DNA of 64,000 nucleotides from ASV31 sp965229765 (GTDB lineage Bacteria; Pseudomonadota; Alphaproteobacteria; Rhodobacterales; Rhodobacteraceae): positions 1,054,001 to 1,118,000 of the forward strand of contig CBDDJT010000002.1 of assembly GCA_965229765.1 (NCBI GenBank), in the 5' to 3' direction. Under the pieces are notes generated by a model. The model was not told where the DNA came from. It did not search any database and saw only the letters and a program-made list of their open reading frames with translations. Below are positions 53,002 through 62,160 of the stretch, piece by piece; position 1 is the stretch's first letter; the number at the start of each line of letters is the position of its first letter. The position numbers were made by a program, and so were the translations under genes.

Positions 53002-53790
53002 TTAGCGCAGAGATTTTGTCGATCCGCCGTCCACGCGCAGAGAGACGCCGTGGATGTGTCGGGCCTCGGGCGAGCACAGGAATGCCACCGCGTTGGCCAC
53101 ATCCATGGGCTGTCCCAGGCGGCGGATGCCCAAGTCTGTCATGGCATTTTCCCTTGCGGCGGCCACCGATGTTCCCGCGTCCGCCGCCTGGGTTTGCAAA
53201 AGCGTTAGCATCCGGTCAGACTCTGTCATTCCGGGGTGCACGATGTTCACATTCACATCGTCGCGCAGTCCCATCTCTGCCAGGCTTTTGGAAAAGTGCT
53301 CAAGGGCGGCGTTCACGGCCCCGCCAATCATGAAGCTCGCGCGCGGTGTAAAAGCGGCATCGCCGCCGATGTTGATGACGGTTCCTTTGGCGGCCTTTAG
53401 GGCGGGCCAAACTGCGCGGGTCAGGCGCACCGCGCCATGAAACTTTAGCGCGAAGCCGTCAAGCCAATCATCATCCGTCAGGCTTGAGAACTGTCCGCCC
53501 TTGGTCGCGCCTGCACAATTGACCAAGACGCCGAGGTCTCCGCGCCCCTCAAGCGCCAAGGCGACGGATGTGCCAGCGTCAGCGTCCCGCAGATCGACCG
53601 CAACCCAATCTGGGCGCTGTCCCGTGATCTGGCCTATGTCCGTTGCCGCTTCTTCAAGCGCCTCGGAATTACGCGAGACCAGGAGGCAGACAAAGCCATC
53701 AGTGGCCAGGCGCGTGGCAATGGCGCGGCCAATCCCACGGCTTGCACCGGTGACGACGGCTACCTTTGGGGGTTTGCCTTGGAATCGCAT
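53002..53790 (-). CDS. SDR-family protein with a degenerate catalytic site
   Basis: 262 aa. The cofactor half is normal (TGASRGIGRAI, VNCAGATKG), but the region that should read Ser...YxxxK is NIGGDAAF followed by SFMIGGAVNAALEHF, so Ser, Tyr and Lys are all replaced. The C-terminus (HPGMTESDRM, RVDGGSTKS) is normal. It may be a non-catalytic partner or use other chemistry. Divergent from the ThDP gene with a shared regulatory gap of 191 bp. Confidence 0.88.
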   Translation of the reverse strand: MRFQGKPPKVAVVTGASRGIGRAIATRLATDGFVCLLVSRNSEALEEAATDIGQITGQRPDWVAVDLRDADAGTSVALALEGRGDLGVLVNCAGATKGGQFSSLTDDDWLDGFALKFHGAVRLTRAVWPALKAAKGTVINIGGDAAFTPRASFMIGGAVNAALEHFSKSLAEMGLRDDVNVNIVHPGMTESDRMLTLLQTQAADAGTSVAAARENAMTDLGIRRLGQPMDVANAVAFLCSPEARHIHGVSLRVDGGSTKSLR

Positions 53791-53854
53791 CTGATCTGCT
53801 CCTGTGGTGTGGCTTCCATATGCTTGACTCTCAGCAAATGTCTATATTAAGAAA

Positions 53855-53867
53855 CTGTATCTCACAA
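53855..53867. promoter_or_regulatory. Operator-like site, minus-strand TTGTG-AGA-TACAG
   Basis: Read on the minus strand the wider block ATATTGTGAGATACAGTT matches the 52160 block in 15 of 18 positions. It lies between the divergent SDR (53790) and ThDP enzyme (53982) starts. Confidence 0.55.
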
Positions 53868-53981
53868 TATCGAACAGTGAGTTGTTTTCCGGATCCACGT
53901 TCATTGGGTCTGGCTGTGCGGAATAGGCCGCGTCCGCGCGATGCTGCCAGGCTTTCGGGGCCATGAAATGAAGAGGGAAGC

Positions 53982-55772
53982 ATGAGCAAGCAAAAGGGCA
54001 GCGATCTGATCGCGGACCATCTGATCGCAGAGGGCATGCCCTATGTCTTTGGAATTTGCGGTCACGGCAACGTTGGGATGTTGGATGCGCTTTACGACCG
54101 CAAAGACCAGATCACGCTGATTTCACCGCGGCATGAACAAACGGCGGGGCACATGGCCGACGCGTTTTACCGTGTTTCGCATCAACCCGTTGCGACCCTG
54201 ACGTCCTGCGGGCCTGGATCGGCGAATATGCCGATGTCTTTGGCCTGCGCGCAGGCTGATTCCTCTGCCTTTCTTGCGATCACGGCAAATGTACCGACAT
54301 CACAGTTCAACCGCGGCCCGTTTCAAGAAACGTACATGCACAATCAGGCCAGCCTGCCGGAATCGCTGCGCCCCTTCGTCAAACGCTCTTTTCAGCCGAC
54401 CCGGGTCGAGATGCTGCCGCTTGCCCTGCGCCAGTCGACGGCTCTGATGACCAGTGGCCGTCCTGGCCCGGTCAACCTGGACGTGCCCTATGACCTGTTT
54501 CAGGAGGAGGCCGAGATTGACGCCCCCGTTGCGATGCGCGACGCGGTTGGCCCCCGTCCCGGGGCGAACCCAGAGGATATTGCCCGGGTGGTCGACCTGT
54601 TGCTTATCGCCGAAAAGCCGGTGGCCTTTGTCGGGCATGGCGTCACACTGTCCGAGGCCAGCGCAGAGTTGACGGCCCTGCTGGAACGGCTGCAGATCCC
54701 CCTGGTCAATTCGCCAAACGGCATGGGCACGCTGAATATGCAAAGCCCGCTGTCCCTGGGGTTTGTGGGGCGCAACGGCACGTATCCTGCCAACCAGGCC
54801 GCGCGGCATTGCGATGTCTTGCTGACAATCGGGGCAAGGTTCGACGACAGGTCCGCATCGTCATGGAAGCCCGGGTATTCCTGGAACATTCCACCGACCA
54901 AATTGATCCAGGTCGATATCGACCCGCAGGAGCTGGGTCGAAACTACAACCCAGAGATTGGGGTGCAGGCGGACGCAAGAACCTTTCTGCGTCAGGTCCT
55001 GGCCGAACTGGACCGTCGCGGCGTCGCCGGGACCGACAAGACGCGTGGCTGGCTGTCAGAAATCGATGGTTGGAAGAAAAAGTGGCACGCTTTCATCGAC
55101 CCGAACTTTGAGATCGACAGCACGCCCATGCGTCCGGAGCGGGTCGTCGCGGATATCAAACAGGTTATTCCCGACAATGCGATTCTCGTCCCTGACTCGG
55201 GCTCTCACCACAACTGGTTCATGCAGTTCTGGAAATCCGAGCGTCCACAGTCGATGCTGAACACTTGGGGATATTCGGCGATGGGCTTCGGCGTATCCGG
55301 CGTTCTTGGGGCAAAGTTGGCCGCACCCGATCGTCCGGCCATCGCAGTTGTCGGGGATGGCGGCTTTACCATGACGCCGCATGTTCTTTGCACGGCCAAG
55401 GAATACAACATTCCGGCGATTTGGGTGATTTGGAACAATTATGCCTGGGGCGCGATCCGCGACCTGCAGCATGGTCAGTTCGGCGGGCGTGAGATCGGCA
55501 CAAGCTTTACCGCAGGCGACAACGCCGAACCCTACAACCCGGATTTCGCTGCTGTGGCCCGCGCGCATGGCATTGACGGTGCCAAGGTCAGCAAGTCGGA
55601 CGATTTCCGTGATGTTCTGCGCCAGGCTGTCGACAGCAACAGGCCCTGGGTGATCGATCTCGAGGTTGATCCAGGCGTCAAGCCGCCCTCGGTGGGCACA
55701 TGGCAACTGCCACCCCTTGCGCATCCGGATCCCGCCTTTGGATCTCCGTGGAGCCCCGGCAACCCTGACTGA
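53982..55772 (+). CDS. Thiamine-diphosphate-dependent enzyme (acetolactate synthase-like)
   Basis: 596 aa with the three domains of the family. Catalytic Glu52 (SPRHEQTAGHMADAFYR), a central domain with VAFVGHGVTL, and the C-terminal ThDP motif GDGGF to NN at about 458-486 (ending WVIWNNYAWG). GAGGGA precedes the start. Carboligase, decarboxylase or C-C hydrolase reactions are all possible; the residues around the active site differ from housekeeping acetolactate synthase (HMADAFYRVS versus HAADGYAR). It is followed by an aldehyde dehydrogenase, so it may release an aldehyde from a keto acid or diketone. Confidence 0.92.
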   Translation: MSKQKGSDLIADHLIAEGMPYVFGICGHGNVGMLDALYDRKDQITLISPRHEQTAGHMADAFYRVSHQPVATLTSCGPGSANMPMSLACAQADSSAFLAITANVPTSQFNRGPFQETYMHNQASLPESLRPFVKRSFQPTRVEMLPLALRQSTALMTSGRPGPVNLDVPYDLFQEEAEIDAPVAMRDAVGPRPGANPEDIARVVDLLLIAEKPVAFVGHGVTLSEASAELTALLERLQIPLVNSPNGMGTLNMQSPLSLGFVGRNGTYPANQAARHCDVLLTIGARFDDRSASSWKPGYSWNIPPTKLIQVDIDPQELGRNYNPEIGVQADARTFLRQVLAELDRRGVAGTDKTRGWLSEIDGWKKKWHAFIDPNFEIDSTPMRPERVVADIKQVIPDNAILVPDSGSHHNWFMQFWKSERPQSMLNTWGYSAMGFGVSGVLGAKLAAPDRPAIAVVGDGGFTMTPHVLCTAKEYNIPAIWVIWNNYAWGAIRDLQHGQFGGREIGTSFTAGDNAEPYNPDFAAVARAHGIDGAKVSKSDDFRDVLRQAVDSNRPWVIDLEVDPGVKPPSVGTWQLPPLAHPDPAFGSPWSPGNPD

Positions 55773-55808
55773 ATCCCTTCAAGACCCCGAACCGAAGCGA
55801 GACAAAAG

Positions 55809-57239
55809 ATGAGCAACGACGTGATCGAACTGACGCACCTGATCGACGGCAAAGACCTCGCCGGTGCCAACACCTTCGACAGCATGGATCCCTATCGCGG
55901 AACGGTGGTGTCGCGTGCGCCCTTGGGGACAGAATCAGACGTGGCGGCTGCGGTTGCGGCGGCCACAGACGCTGCGCCAGAGGTGGCCAGAATGCCCGCG
56001 TATGAGCGGGCGGCGATCCTGCGCCGTGCCTCAGAGCTTGTGGTCGAACGTGCGGATGAAATCGGGGAAATCGTCTCGCGCGAGGTCGGCCATGCCATTG
56101 GCGATGCCCGCGGCGAAATCCGGCGGTCGCAAAACACCCTTGCCCTGTCCGCCGAGGAGGCGATCCGCATCGAGGGGGCGCATGTCCCGCTTGACGGAAG
56201 TGAGATGGGTCACGGCAAGATGGCGTTTCTCATGCGGTTTCCGGTGGGTGTCGTCGGGGCGATCACGCCGTTCAACGCCCCCTTCAACCTGGCCTGTCAC
56301 AAGCTTGGACCGGCCCTGGCCGCGGGCAATGCCACCGTCATCAAGCCGCCCGAGCAATGCCCGGCCGTGGTGCAGAAACTGGTGGAGCTGTTTTATGAGG
56401 CCGGGATGCCGCGCCACTTCATCAACCTGGTCCACGGAAACGCCGACACAGGGCGTCACCTGGTGGCGGATGAGCGGGTGTCCTTCATCACCTTTACCGG
56501 GTCGTCCGGGGCCGGGCGTGAGATCCGCCGCCAAAGCGGCCTGCGTCGAGTCGCCCTTGAGCTTGGCGGCAGTGGGCCCTGCATCGTATGCGAGGACGCG
56601 GATGTTGACGCGATCGCCCCGATGCTCGCCCGCAATTCCAGCCGGCTTGCGGGGCAAAGCTGCATCTCTGTTCAGAACATCCATGTGCACCGATCAATTG
56701 CGGATGAGCTGGCCCAAAAGGTGGCTGCCCACATGGCAGCCTTAAAGCTGGGGGATCCTTTGGATCCGGAGACAGACATTGGGACCCTTGTCAATGAAAG
56801 TGCTGCGCGCCGGGTCGAGTCTTGGGTCGAAGAGGCCAAGCGGGCCGGGGCGGCCGTGTTGGCGGGAGGCACACGAACGGGTGCCGCCTTGGCGCCAACC
56901 CTGCTGACGGACGTTCAGCCGGATATGAAAGTGGTCTGCGACGAGGTGTTCGGCCCTGTCGCAAGCATCTTGCCCTTCGATGATCTTGAAACGCCCGTCT
57001 CGGCGATCAATGCCAGCCCCTATGGGCTGCAATGTGGTGTCATTACGGATTCGACCCGCGTTGCGATGTCTCTGGTCAAACGCCTGCGCACCGGCGGTGT
57101 CATCATAAACGGCACATCCACATGGCGGACGGACCAACTGGCGTATGGTGGTGTGAAGGACAGCGGCATAGGCCGCGAGGGGCCGCGCTACGCGATCCGC
57201 GACATGACCGAAGAGAGATTGGTGCTTTTCAATCATTAG
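55809..57239 (+). CDS. NAD(P)-dependent aldehyde dehydrogenase
   Basis: 476 aa. Glu251 (ALELGGSGP) and nucleophile Cys285 (AGQSCISVQN) are in place, with TPFNAPFNLACHKLGPAL and FTGSSGAGREI of the cofactor site and EVFGPVASILPF at the dimer region. It lies 36 bp after the ThDP enzyme and 11 bp before the flavoprotein gene, so the three are one operon. Oxidises an aldehyde, probably made by the ThDP enzyme, to the acid. Confidence 0.95.
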   Translation: MSNDVIELTHLIDGKDLAGANTFDSMDPYRGTVVSRAPLGTESDVAAAVAAATDAAPEVARMPAYERAAILRRASELVVERADEIGEIVSREVGHAIGDARGEIRRSQNTLALSAEEAIRIEGAHVPLDGSEMGHGKMAFLMRFPVGVVGAITPFNAPFNLACHKLGPALAAGNATVIKPPEQCPAVVQKLVELFYEAGMPRHFINLVHGNADTGRHLVADERVSFITFTGSSGAGREIRRQSGLRRVALELGGSGPCIVCEDADVDAIAPMLARNSSRLAGQSCISVQNIHVHRSIADELAQKVAAHMAALKLGDPLDPETDIGTLVNESAARRVESWVEEAKRAGAAVLAGGTRTGAALAPTLLTDVQPDMKVVCDEVFGPVASILPFDDLETPVSAINASPYGLQCGVITDSTRVAMSLVKRLRTGGVIINGTSTWRTDQLAYGGVKDSGIGREGPRYAIRDMTEERLVLFNH

Positions 57240-57408
57240 GTGGGCCTGATATGCCCCGCCCGGCCGTTGATGAAATGACATCGGACACAGAATACGACCT
57301 TGTGGTTCTGGGATGTGGCGCAGCGGGCATGACCGCAGCCGCCGTCGCCGCGCTAGAGGGGCTGGATGTCCTGAACCAGACCGGGTTTACCGGAGAGGTT
57401 TGAGTTGG

Positions 57409-58314
57409 TCACTCAGCGGCGATGTTGGCCGTGAGTTGTGCGTCGTAGAAGTTCCTTTCTGCTGTTGTGGGTGAGATGTATCCGAGCGGGCCGTATAGGC
57501 GTTTTTCGTTGTACCAATGGACCCAAGCCAGCGTCGCGAGCTCGACGTCCTGTTTGCCGCGCCACGGCCCCTCGTGCTCGATGACCTCGGCCTTGTATAA
57601 GCCGTTTATGGTCTCGGCGAGCGCGTTGTCATACGAGTCGCCCACGCTGCCGACCGAGGCACCGATTTTCGCCTCTTCAAGGCGCTCGGAATACTTGATG
57701 GACAGGTACTGGACGCCTCGATCACTGTGGTGGGTCAGCCGGTCGCGGTCGGGATTGCGGGCGGCTAGCGCCTGCTCCAGCGCATCGAGAACCAGCTTTG
57801 TGTTGGGCGATGAGGAAACCTGCCAGCCGACGATGTACCGGGCGAAGACATCGATGATGAAGGCGACGTACACAAACCCGACAGCGGTGCGCACATAGGT
57901 GAAATCCGCCACCCAGAGCCTGTTGGGAGCGGGCGCCTTGAAGTCACGGTTCACCTTGTCTTCCGGGCAAGGCAGGGCCGGATCACCATACGTGGTCCTC
58001 TTGCCTTTGCCGCGTGTAACGCCCTGTATTTTCTTTTCTTTCATCAGGCGTACGACCGTGCAACGCGCGACATCCTCACCCTGCGCGACAAGATCGTGCC
58101 AGACTTTGACCGCGCCGTAGCGCTTGCCGCTGGCCTCCCAGCAGGCCTTGATCTTTCGGCCGAGCTCGGCATCGCGCTGAGCACGCGCGGATGCCCTGGA
58201 TGGGTCACGCGCGACAGCCTGATGGTGGTGGTAGGTGGACGGCGCGATCGGCAGGACCCTGCAGATCGCCTCGACGCCGTACTGCCCGCGGTGATCATCA
58301 ATGAACATGATCAT
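57409..58314 (-). CDS. IS3-family transposase orfB
   Basis: 301 aa integrase core with Asp137 (WVADFTY), Asp198 (HHSDRGVQY) and Glu234 (ALAETI). It overlaps orfA by 4 bp and is normally made as an orfAB frameshift product. Confidence 0.94.
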   Translation of the reverse strand: MIMFIDDHRGQYGVEAICRVLPIAPSTYHHHQAVARDPSRASARAQRDAELGRKIKACWEASGKRYGAVKVWHDLVAQGEDVARCTVVRLMKEKKIQGVTRGKGKRTTYGDPALPCPEDKVNRDFKAPAPNRLWVADFTYVRTAVGFVYVAFIIDVFARYIVGWQVSSSPNTKLVLDALEQALAARNPDRDRLTHHSDRGVQYLSIKYSERLEEAKIGASVGSVGDSYDNALAETINGLYKAEVIEHEGPWRGKQDVELATLAWVHWYNEKRLYGPLGYISPTTAERNFYDAQLTANIAAE

Positions 58315-58643
58315 CTCTTCCGTTGGCGGTCGAGGTCCGCCGCTGCGAAAAAAGCTGACGCTTTGCGCAGGATCTCGTTAGCCTGCTTGAGTTCGCGGTT
58401 CTCCCGCTGCAGCGCCTTGAGTTCCTCGCGCTCGGACCGCGTCAGCCCGTCGCGATCTCCGTCTTCAATGGCCTGCTTGTTCACCCACTCGCGTAGCGTA
58501 GCGCTACTGCATCCGAACTTCTCTGCGATGGAGGCGACCGCCTGCGACCGCGATTTGTAATCCGCCTCGTTCTCCAGAACCAAGCGCACCGCGCGCGCCC
58601 GTACCTCTGTAGAAAAACGGTTCCCTGGGTTTCCTTTGGTCAT
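58311..58643 (-). CDS. IS3-family transposase orfA
   Basis: 110 aa with helix-turn-helix (KFGCSSATLREWVNKQAI) and a leucine-rich coiled segment ([18 protein letters not shown]). Confidence 0.93.
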   Translation of the reverse strand: MTKGNPGNRFSTEVRARAVRLVLENEADYKSRSQAVASIAEKFGCSSATLREWVNKQAIEDGDRDGLTRSEREELKALQRENRELKQANEILRKASAFFAAADLDRQRKR

Positions 58644-60304
58644 GCTGTACCTTCTGAGCTTTCGGCTCTCCGGTAAACCCGGTCTGGTTCATCCTGATCC
58701 TGGAAAAGACCGACCTGGTCGGCGGCAACACAAGCTTCTCGGGCGGCATGGTCTATATCCCGAACAACTCTGCGATGGAGCTGGCTGGCGTTCCTGACGA
58801 TCCCGATCAAGCCTTGCGCTATCTTGAAGCCACCGTTCACACCAAGAGCGGCCGGGCGTTTCGCAAGCGATTTGTGGAAGAAGGCCGCGAAGCCATCGAC
58901 TATCTGCAAGCGCGCACGGCGCTTCATCTGAAACCGGTGCCATTCTACCCGGATTATTACCCCGAAATCGAAGGGGCCCGCACCGGTATGCGAGTTCTAG
59001 AGCCGTTTCCCTTTGACGGCGCGTCCTTGGGGTCCTGGTTCGCGAAACTGCGCCCGCCGATCCCTGAATTTACCATCTTTGGCGGCATGATGGTGTCACG
59101 CGAAGACATTCCGCATTTCCGCAGCTTCTGGAAATCGGTCCGATCTGCGCTGCGCGTGACGCGCCTGGTCCTCGATTATGCCCGCGCGCGGCTTCGCCAT
59201 CATAAAGGAACGCGCCTGGTGCTGGGAAATGCGCTTGCCGGCCAGTTATTGAAGTCCCTGCTTGATCTAGGCGTTCCCATCCGAACTGGGGTGGTCACGC
59301 GGCGGATCTTGTTTTCTGAAGGACGTGCCAGCGGTGTCGAGATTTCCACGGACACGGGTGTGGGAACGATCCACGCTCGGATCGGGGTCGTGCTGGCAAC
59401 CGGCGGGTTTGCCAGTAATCCGAAAAAACGAAGGCAATACCTACCCGAAGGCGCCAGCCCGCTAACCGCATATGCTCCGGGCAGTACCGGCGACGGTCTG
59501 GATCTTGGGATTGCGGCGGGCGGGCGCGTAGACGACGACAATCCCCACAATGCGTATTGGTGTCCCGTTTCAATCTACAACCGCGCCGACGGACACACCG
59601 TCGTCTACCCTCACACGGTGACGGACAGGGGAAAGCCGGGATCCATCGTAGTCGATCGGTCGGGATGTCGGTTTTGCAACGAAGCCGTGTCCTATCACCG
59701 CTTTGGTGAGGCGCAGCTTGGAACGCATACAGGCAATCCATCGATCCCCTGCTACCTGATCTGCGACAGCACATTCATCTGGCGGTATGGGATGGGCGCG
59801 ATCAAGCCCTTCACGCTGCGTCTTCGCCCATTTCAGCAGGCAGGCTACCTTCATAGCTCTGGCAGCATATCCGGTCTTGCCGACCAGCTTGGCACCGATG
59901 CGATACAGCTGACCCAATGCATCGAACGCTTTAACCGAGACGCGCGCGCCGGAAAGGATACAGAATATCAGCGGGGTGAGAGCATTTATGCCCGCTATCT
60001 TGGGGATAGTGATGTCGGTCCGAACTCTTGCTTGGCACCAATAGAAAAACCCCCATTTCATGCCATGGCATTGTATCCAAGCGATTTGGGCACGATCGCG
60101 GGCCTGTCGGTGAATGCCAATTGCCAAGTCCTCGATTTGACCGGACTTGCAATCCCCGGACTATACGCAATAGGCAATGATATGCATTCAATCATGCGTG
60201 GTCACTACCCCGGGCCGGGCATCACTCTTGGCCCCGCTTTGACATTTGGATATTTGGCGGCAATGCATGCTGCTCGAGCGGCCCCCCGCCCGGAAAACGG
60301 CTGA

Positions 60305-60671
60305 TTGGGCACCGCTGAAGAAAGGCGGCTTGGGCCTTGCATGGAAGACCAGACGGCCGGCCGAGATGACGACTTTGGATAGCATGGGCGGCATTTCTGA
60401 TCGCGAGGGCGCGGTGCTTGAAAGCCTTGTCAACAAGACGCGGGAGAAGAAGTCCACGCAAAAGGGCGCTGGTTCCGCATACCACAAGTTGGGACGCAAG
60501 ATCGTTAATCGACGGGGGCGGTCTGAAAGCCGGGGTTGAAGCAAACAGGGTCGAACCGCGCCGAGATGGGAGAGATTGATGGCAAAGCGCATATTGACGC
60601 GATGGATCAAACGGATCATATCGAACAGGCATCACTCCCAACAAGTTGCAGCGGCGCGTGACGCTCAGCAC
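60305..60671. other. Intergenic stretch, no confident gene
   Basis: 367 bp. Frames on both strands (for example minus 60222-60671) look like shadows without family sequence. No repeat or terminator is evident. It marks the passage from the catabolic island to the replication-like module. Confidence 0.5.
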
Positions 60672-61346
60672 CTAATCGAGGCCATTCCGGCTGATTGCCT
60701 TTTGTGCTTGGGCGCTCAAGCGGTGCGCGCTTGGCATGGGTTTCCGGCGCCGCTGCGCTCCTTCGGCTTTTGCCTGCTGCCGCTCCCACCGAGTCCGGGT
60801 TGGCGCCTCCGATCGCGCGTCGGGAAGGATCAAAACGCTATCAAGGCTGGCCCTGCCCCGCTTGATCGACTTGAAGACGTACTCGGTCACGTAGTCCGGG
60901 TCTGCCGTGATTGGCTCGACGTGGATCCGGAAAAGGGTTCGATCACGCCCGGTGTAGAGCCGCTGGTTGTCGGTGATGAACGCACCAAGGCTGCCGTTCA
61001 ACCGGGTCACTGGCGGGGTCAGGGCGACCATGTGGTAGTGAAGTCCGTCGTTGACCGCCGTGTCGCGGTAATTGTCCTTCAACCGCTTCGGGACCGGCCA
61101 GTCGGGGCCGCCGACCCAAAAGGGCTTTTCAAGTGCATTTTTGTTGTTTGGGTTTCTGATCACCCGGGTCAGGAGCTTGTAGTAGGTCGCCCGTATCTCT
61201 TCCTCCATCGTCTTCTCCTTGGCCCGGTCGCTGCCCGGGAGTGGGTTGAAGGTGAAGGTCAGGAGGGTTGGTTCGAACCCGAGTTCGACGCGGTCCTCAA
61301 CCATGGTCCCGTAGGCTGCGACGATGTCCGCTGTTGTGATCTTCAT
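60672..61346 (-). CDS. Putative HUH-endonuclease/rolling-circle Rep-like protein
   Basis: 224 aa. I infer a Rep-type nuclease from three motifs in the usual order: a hydrophobic strand LLTFTF at 28-33 (motif 1 position), HYH at 103-105 in GLHYHMVAL (His-hydrophobic-His metal motif), and Tyr152/Tyr156-Lys159 in DYVTEYVFKSIKRG (motif 3 position). The C-terminus is Arg/Lys-rich. Length is short for a complete replication protein. GGAGA lies before the start. Palindromes and a hairpin in the upstream 500 bp would suit its binding and nicking site. The family assignment is by motif only. Confidence 0.6.
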   Translation of the reverse strand: MKITTADIVAAYGTMVEDRVELGFEPTLLTFTFNPLPGSDRAKEKTMEEEIRATYYKLLTRVIRNPNNKNALEKPFWVGGPDWPVPKRLKDNYRDTAVNDGLHYHMVALTPPVTRLNGSLGAFITDNQRLYTGRDRTLFRIHVEPITADPDYVTEYVFKSIKRGRASLDSVLILPDARSEAPTRTRWERQQAKAEGAQRRRKPMPSAHRLSAQAQKAISRNGLD

Positions 61347-61464
61347 TGGGTTTTCTCCGTGTTGAGCTTTGTCTTTGCCGATGTTGGCACCGCCCCTTTA
61401 CGGGGTAGGACTCAATTGGCATTTGCGGCCTCGGGCCAACGCTGCTGGGTCTGAGGGCCAGTTG

Positions 61465-61481
61465 TTTCGGATGAACCGAAA
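61465..61481. repeat. 17-bp palindrome, copy 1
   Basis: TTTCGGATGAACCGAAA, 119 bp upstream of the Rep-like start. Inverted half-sites TTTCGG and CCGAAA. Confidence 0.65.
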
Positions 61482-61520
61482 GTCAGTGGTGACCGCGGCC
61501 GGTCTCAGTTGCGCGCGCAA

Positions 61521-61537
61521 TTTCGGATGATCCGAAA
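61521..61537. repeat. 17-bp palindrome, copy 2 (perfect)
   Basis: TTTCGGATGATCCGAAA, a perfect inverted repeat around one central base. It is the best copy of the family; lone half-sites ATCCGAAA occur at 61571 and 61682. Confidence 0.7.
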
Positions 61538-61577
61538 GTGGCCGACCTTTCCTGCCCCCCTGCCCTTGGAATCCGAA

Positions 61578-61596
61578 ACTTCGCGTAGCGCGAAGT
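61578..61596. other. Hairpin ACTTCGCG-TAG-CGCGAAGT
   Basis: A perfect 8-bp stem with a 3-nt loop, 41 bp past palindrome copy 2. It is not followed by a T-run, so it is more like a nick-site or protein-binding hairpin than a terminator. Confidence 0.5.
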
Positions 61597-61619
61597 CTGG
61601 GGCCCTGGTTCTTGTGCCC

Positions 61620-62160
61620 CGTGACTAGCGAGGGCGTTTTTTTTGCAGTGTCGGGGGGGGTCTTGGGGTTGGCGACGGTTTATCCGAAAATCGCCCGGCC
61701 ACGGAAAAGGCGTTCCTGACGGTCTTGTTGGGTGCGACGTCTTGCGGTCCGGGCTGCGCCATACGGCGCGATGCGGGTCGGATCTGTGTGGTTTGCCGGT
61801 TCTAGGTTGGGACGTTCCCGCGGGGTGAGTTTCGGATAAACCGAAAATGGGGTTGGGTGATGGCGGGGCACCTCGGAGCCGCTTTGCGCCTCCGCGTCTT
61901 TAGGTGCCTGGTTGGGTTGTTTTTGGGGTTCGTGGGCCTTTTGAGCGGCATGGCAGCCTTGGCCGTCCCTTGGCCCGTCGGGCCCGGTTTGGCCGCCGTG
62001 CCGGTGCGCTCGGGTGGCCTAGGGTTCCCGGTTTCCGATTTCTGTGGTTTTTTGGTCTGAGGTTCTTGTGGCTTTTGGTGTGTGTTTGCGTCGTTTTTTT
62101 GTTTGTGGATGTGCGGTGTTTTTGGGTTTTCAGTTTGAGGACGTGGGGCCTCGGTAGGCT
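61620..62160. other. Strongly G/T-skewed non-coding-looking stretch
   Basis: The plus strand is dominated by G and T, with runs such as eight G at about 61653 and repeated TTTTTGTTTGTGG blocks near 62095. The minus strand is accordingly C/A-rich and G-poor. Minus-strand frames here (such as 61802-62194) translate to repeats of T, P, K, N and Q and look like compositional shadows. It could be a rut-like leader or an origin-type asymmetric region. Confidence 0.5.
61830..61846. repeat. 17-bp palindrome, copy 3
   Basis: TTTCGGATAAACCGAAA, the same family as copies 1 and 2. Confidence 0.65.

Larger units (their letters stand above)
57372..58691 (-). mobile_element. IS3-family insertion sequence (copy 2)
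   Basis: 1320 bp with perfect 26-bp terminal inverted repeats beginning TGAACCAGACCGGG, flanked by a 3-bp target duplication TCC (57369-57371 and 58692-58694). Carries orfA and orfB on the minus strand. The clean duplication and perfect repeats indicate a recent insertion. Confidence 0.95.
57251..60304 (+). pseudogene. FAD-binding 3-ketosteroid-dehydrogenase-like flavoprotein, split by an IS3-family element
   Basis: Fragments 57251-57371 (first 40 codons, with the FAD loop GCGAAGMTAAA at 21-31) and 58695-60304. Cutting out the element plus one copy of the TCC duplication restores a 1731-bp frame of 576 aa that reads through the junction as LDVLILEKTDLVGGNTSFSG, the continuous FAD-site sequence. 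The rest is like fumarate reductase/KstD flavoproteins: VVLATGGFASNPKKR and the C-terminal GLYAIGNDMHSIMRG with YPGPGITLGPALTFGY. The insertion probably destroys function. A downstream start at 58748 would lack the FAD loop. Confidence 0.92.

Noticed and set aside
61465..61846. CRISPR-like array from the repeated TTTCGGAT palindromes
   Set aside because: Only three full copies with unequal spacing (56 and 309 bp) and no cas gene; they look like protein-binding sites.
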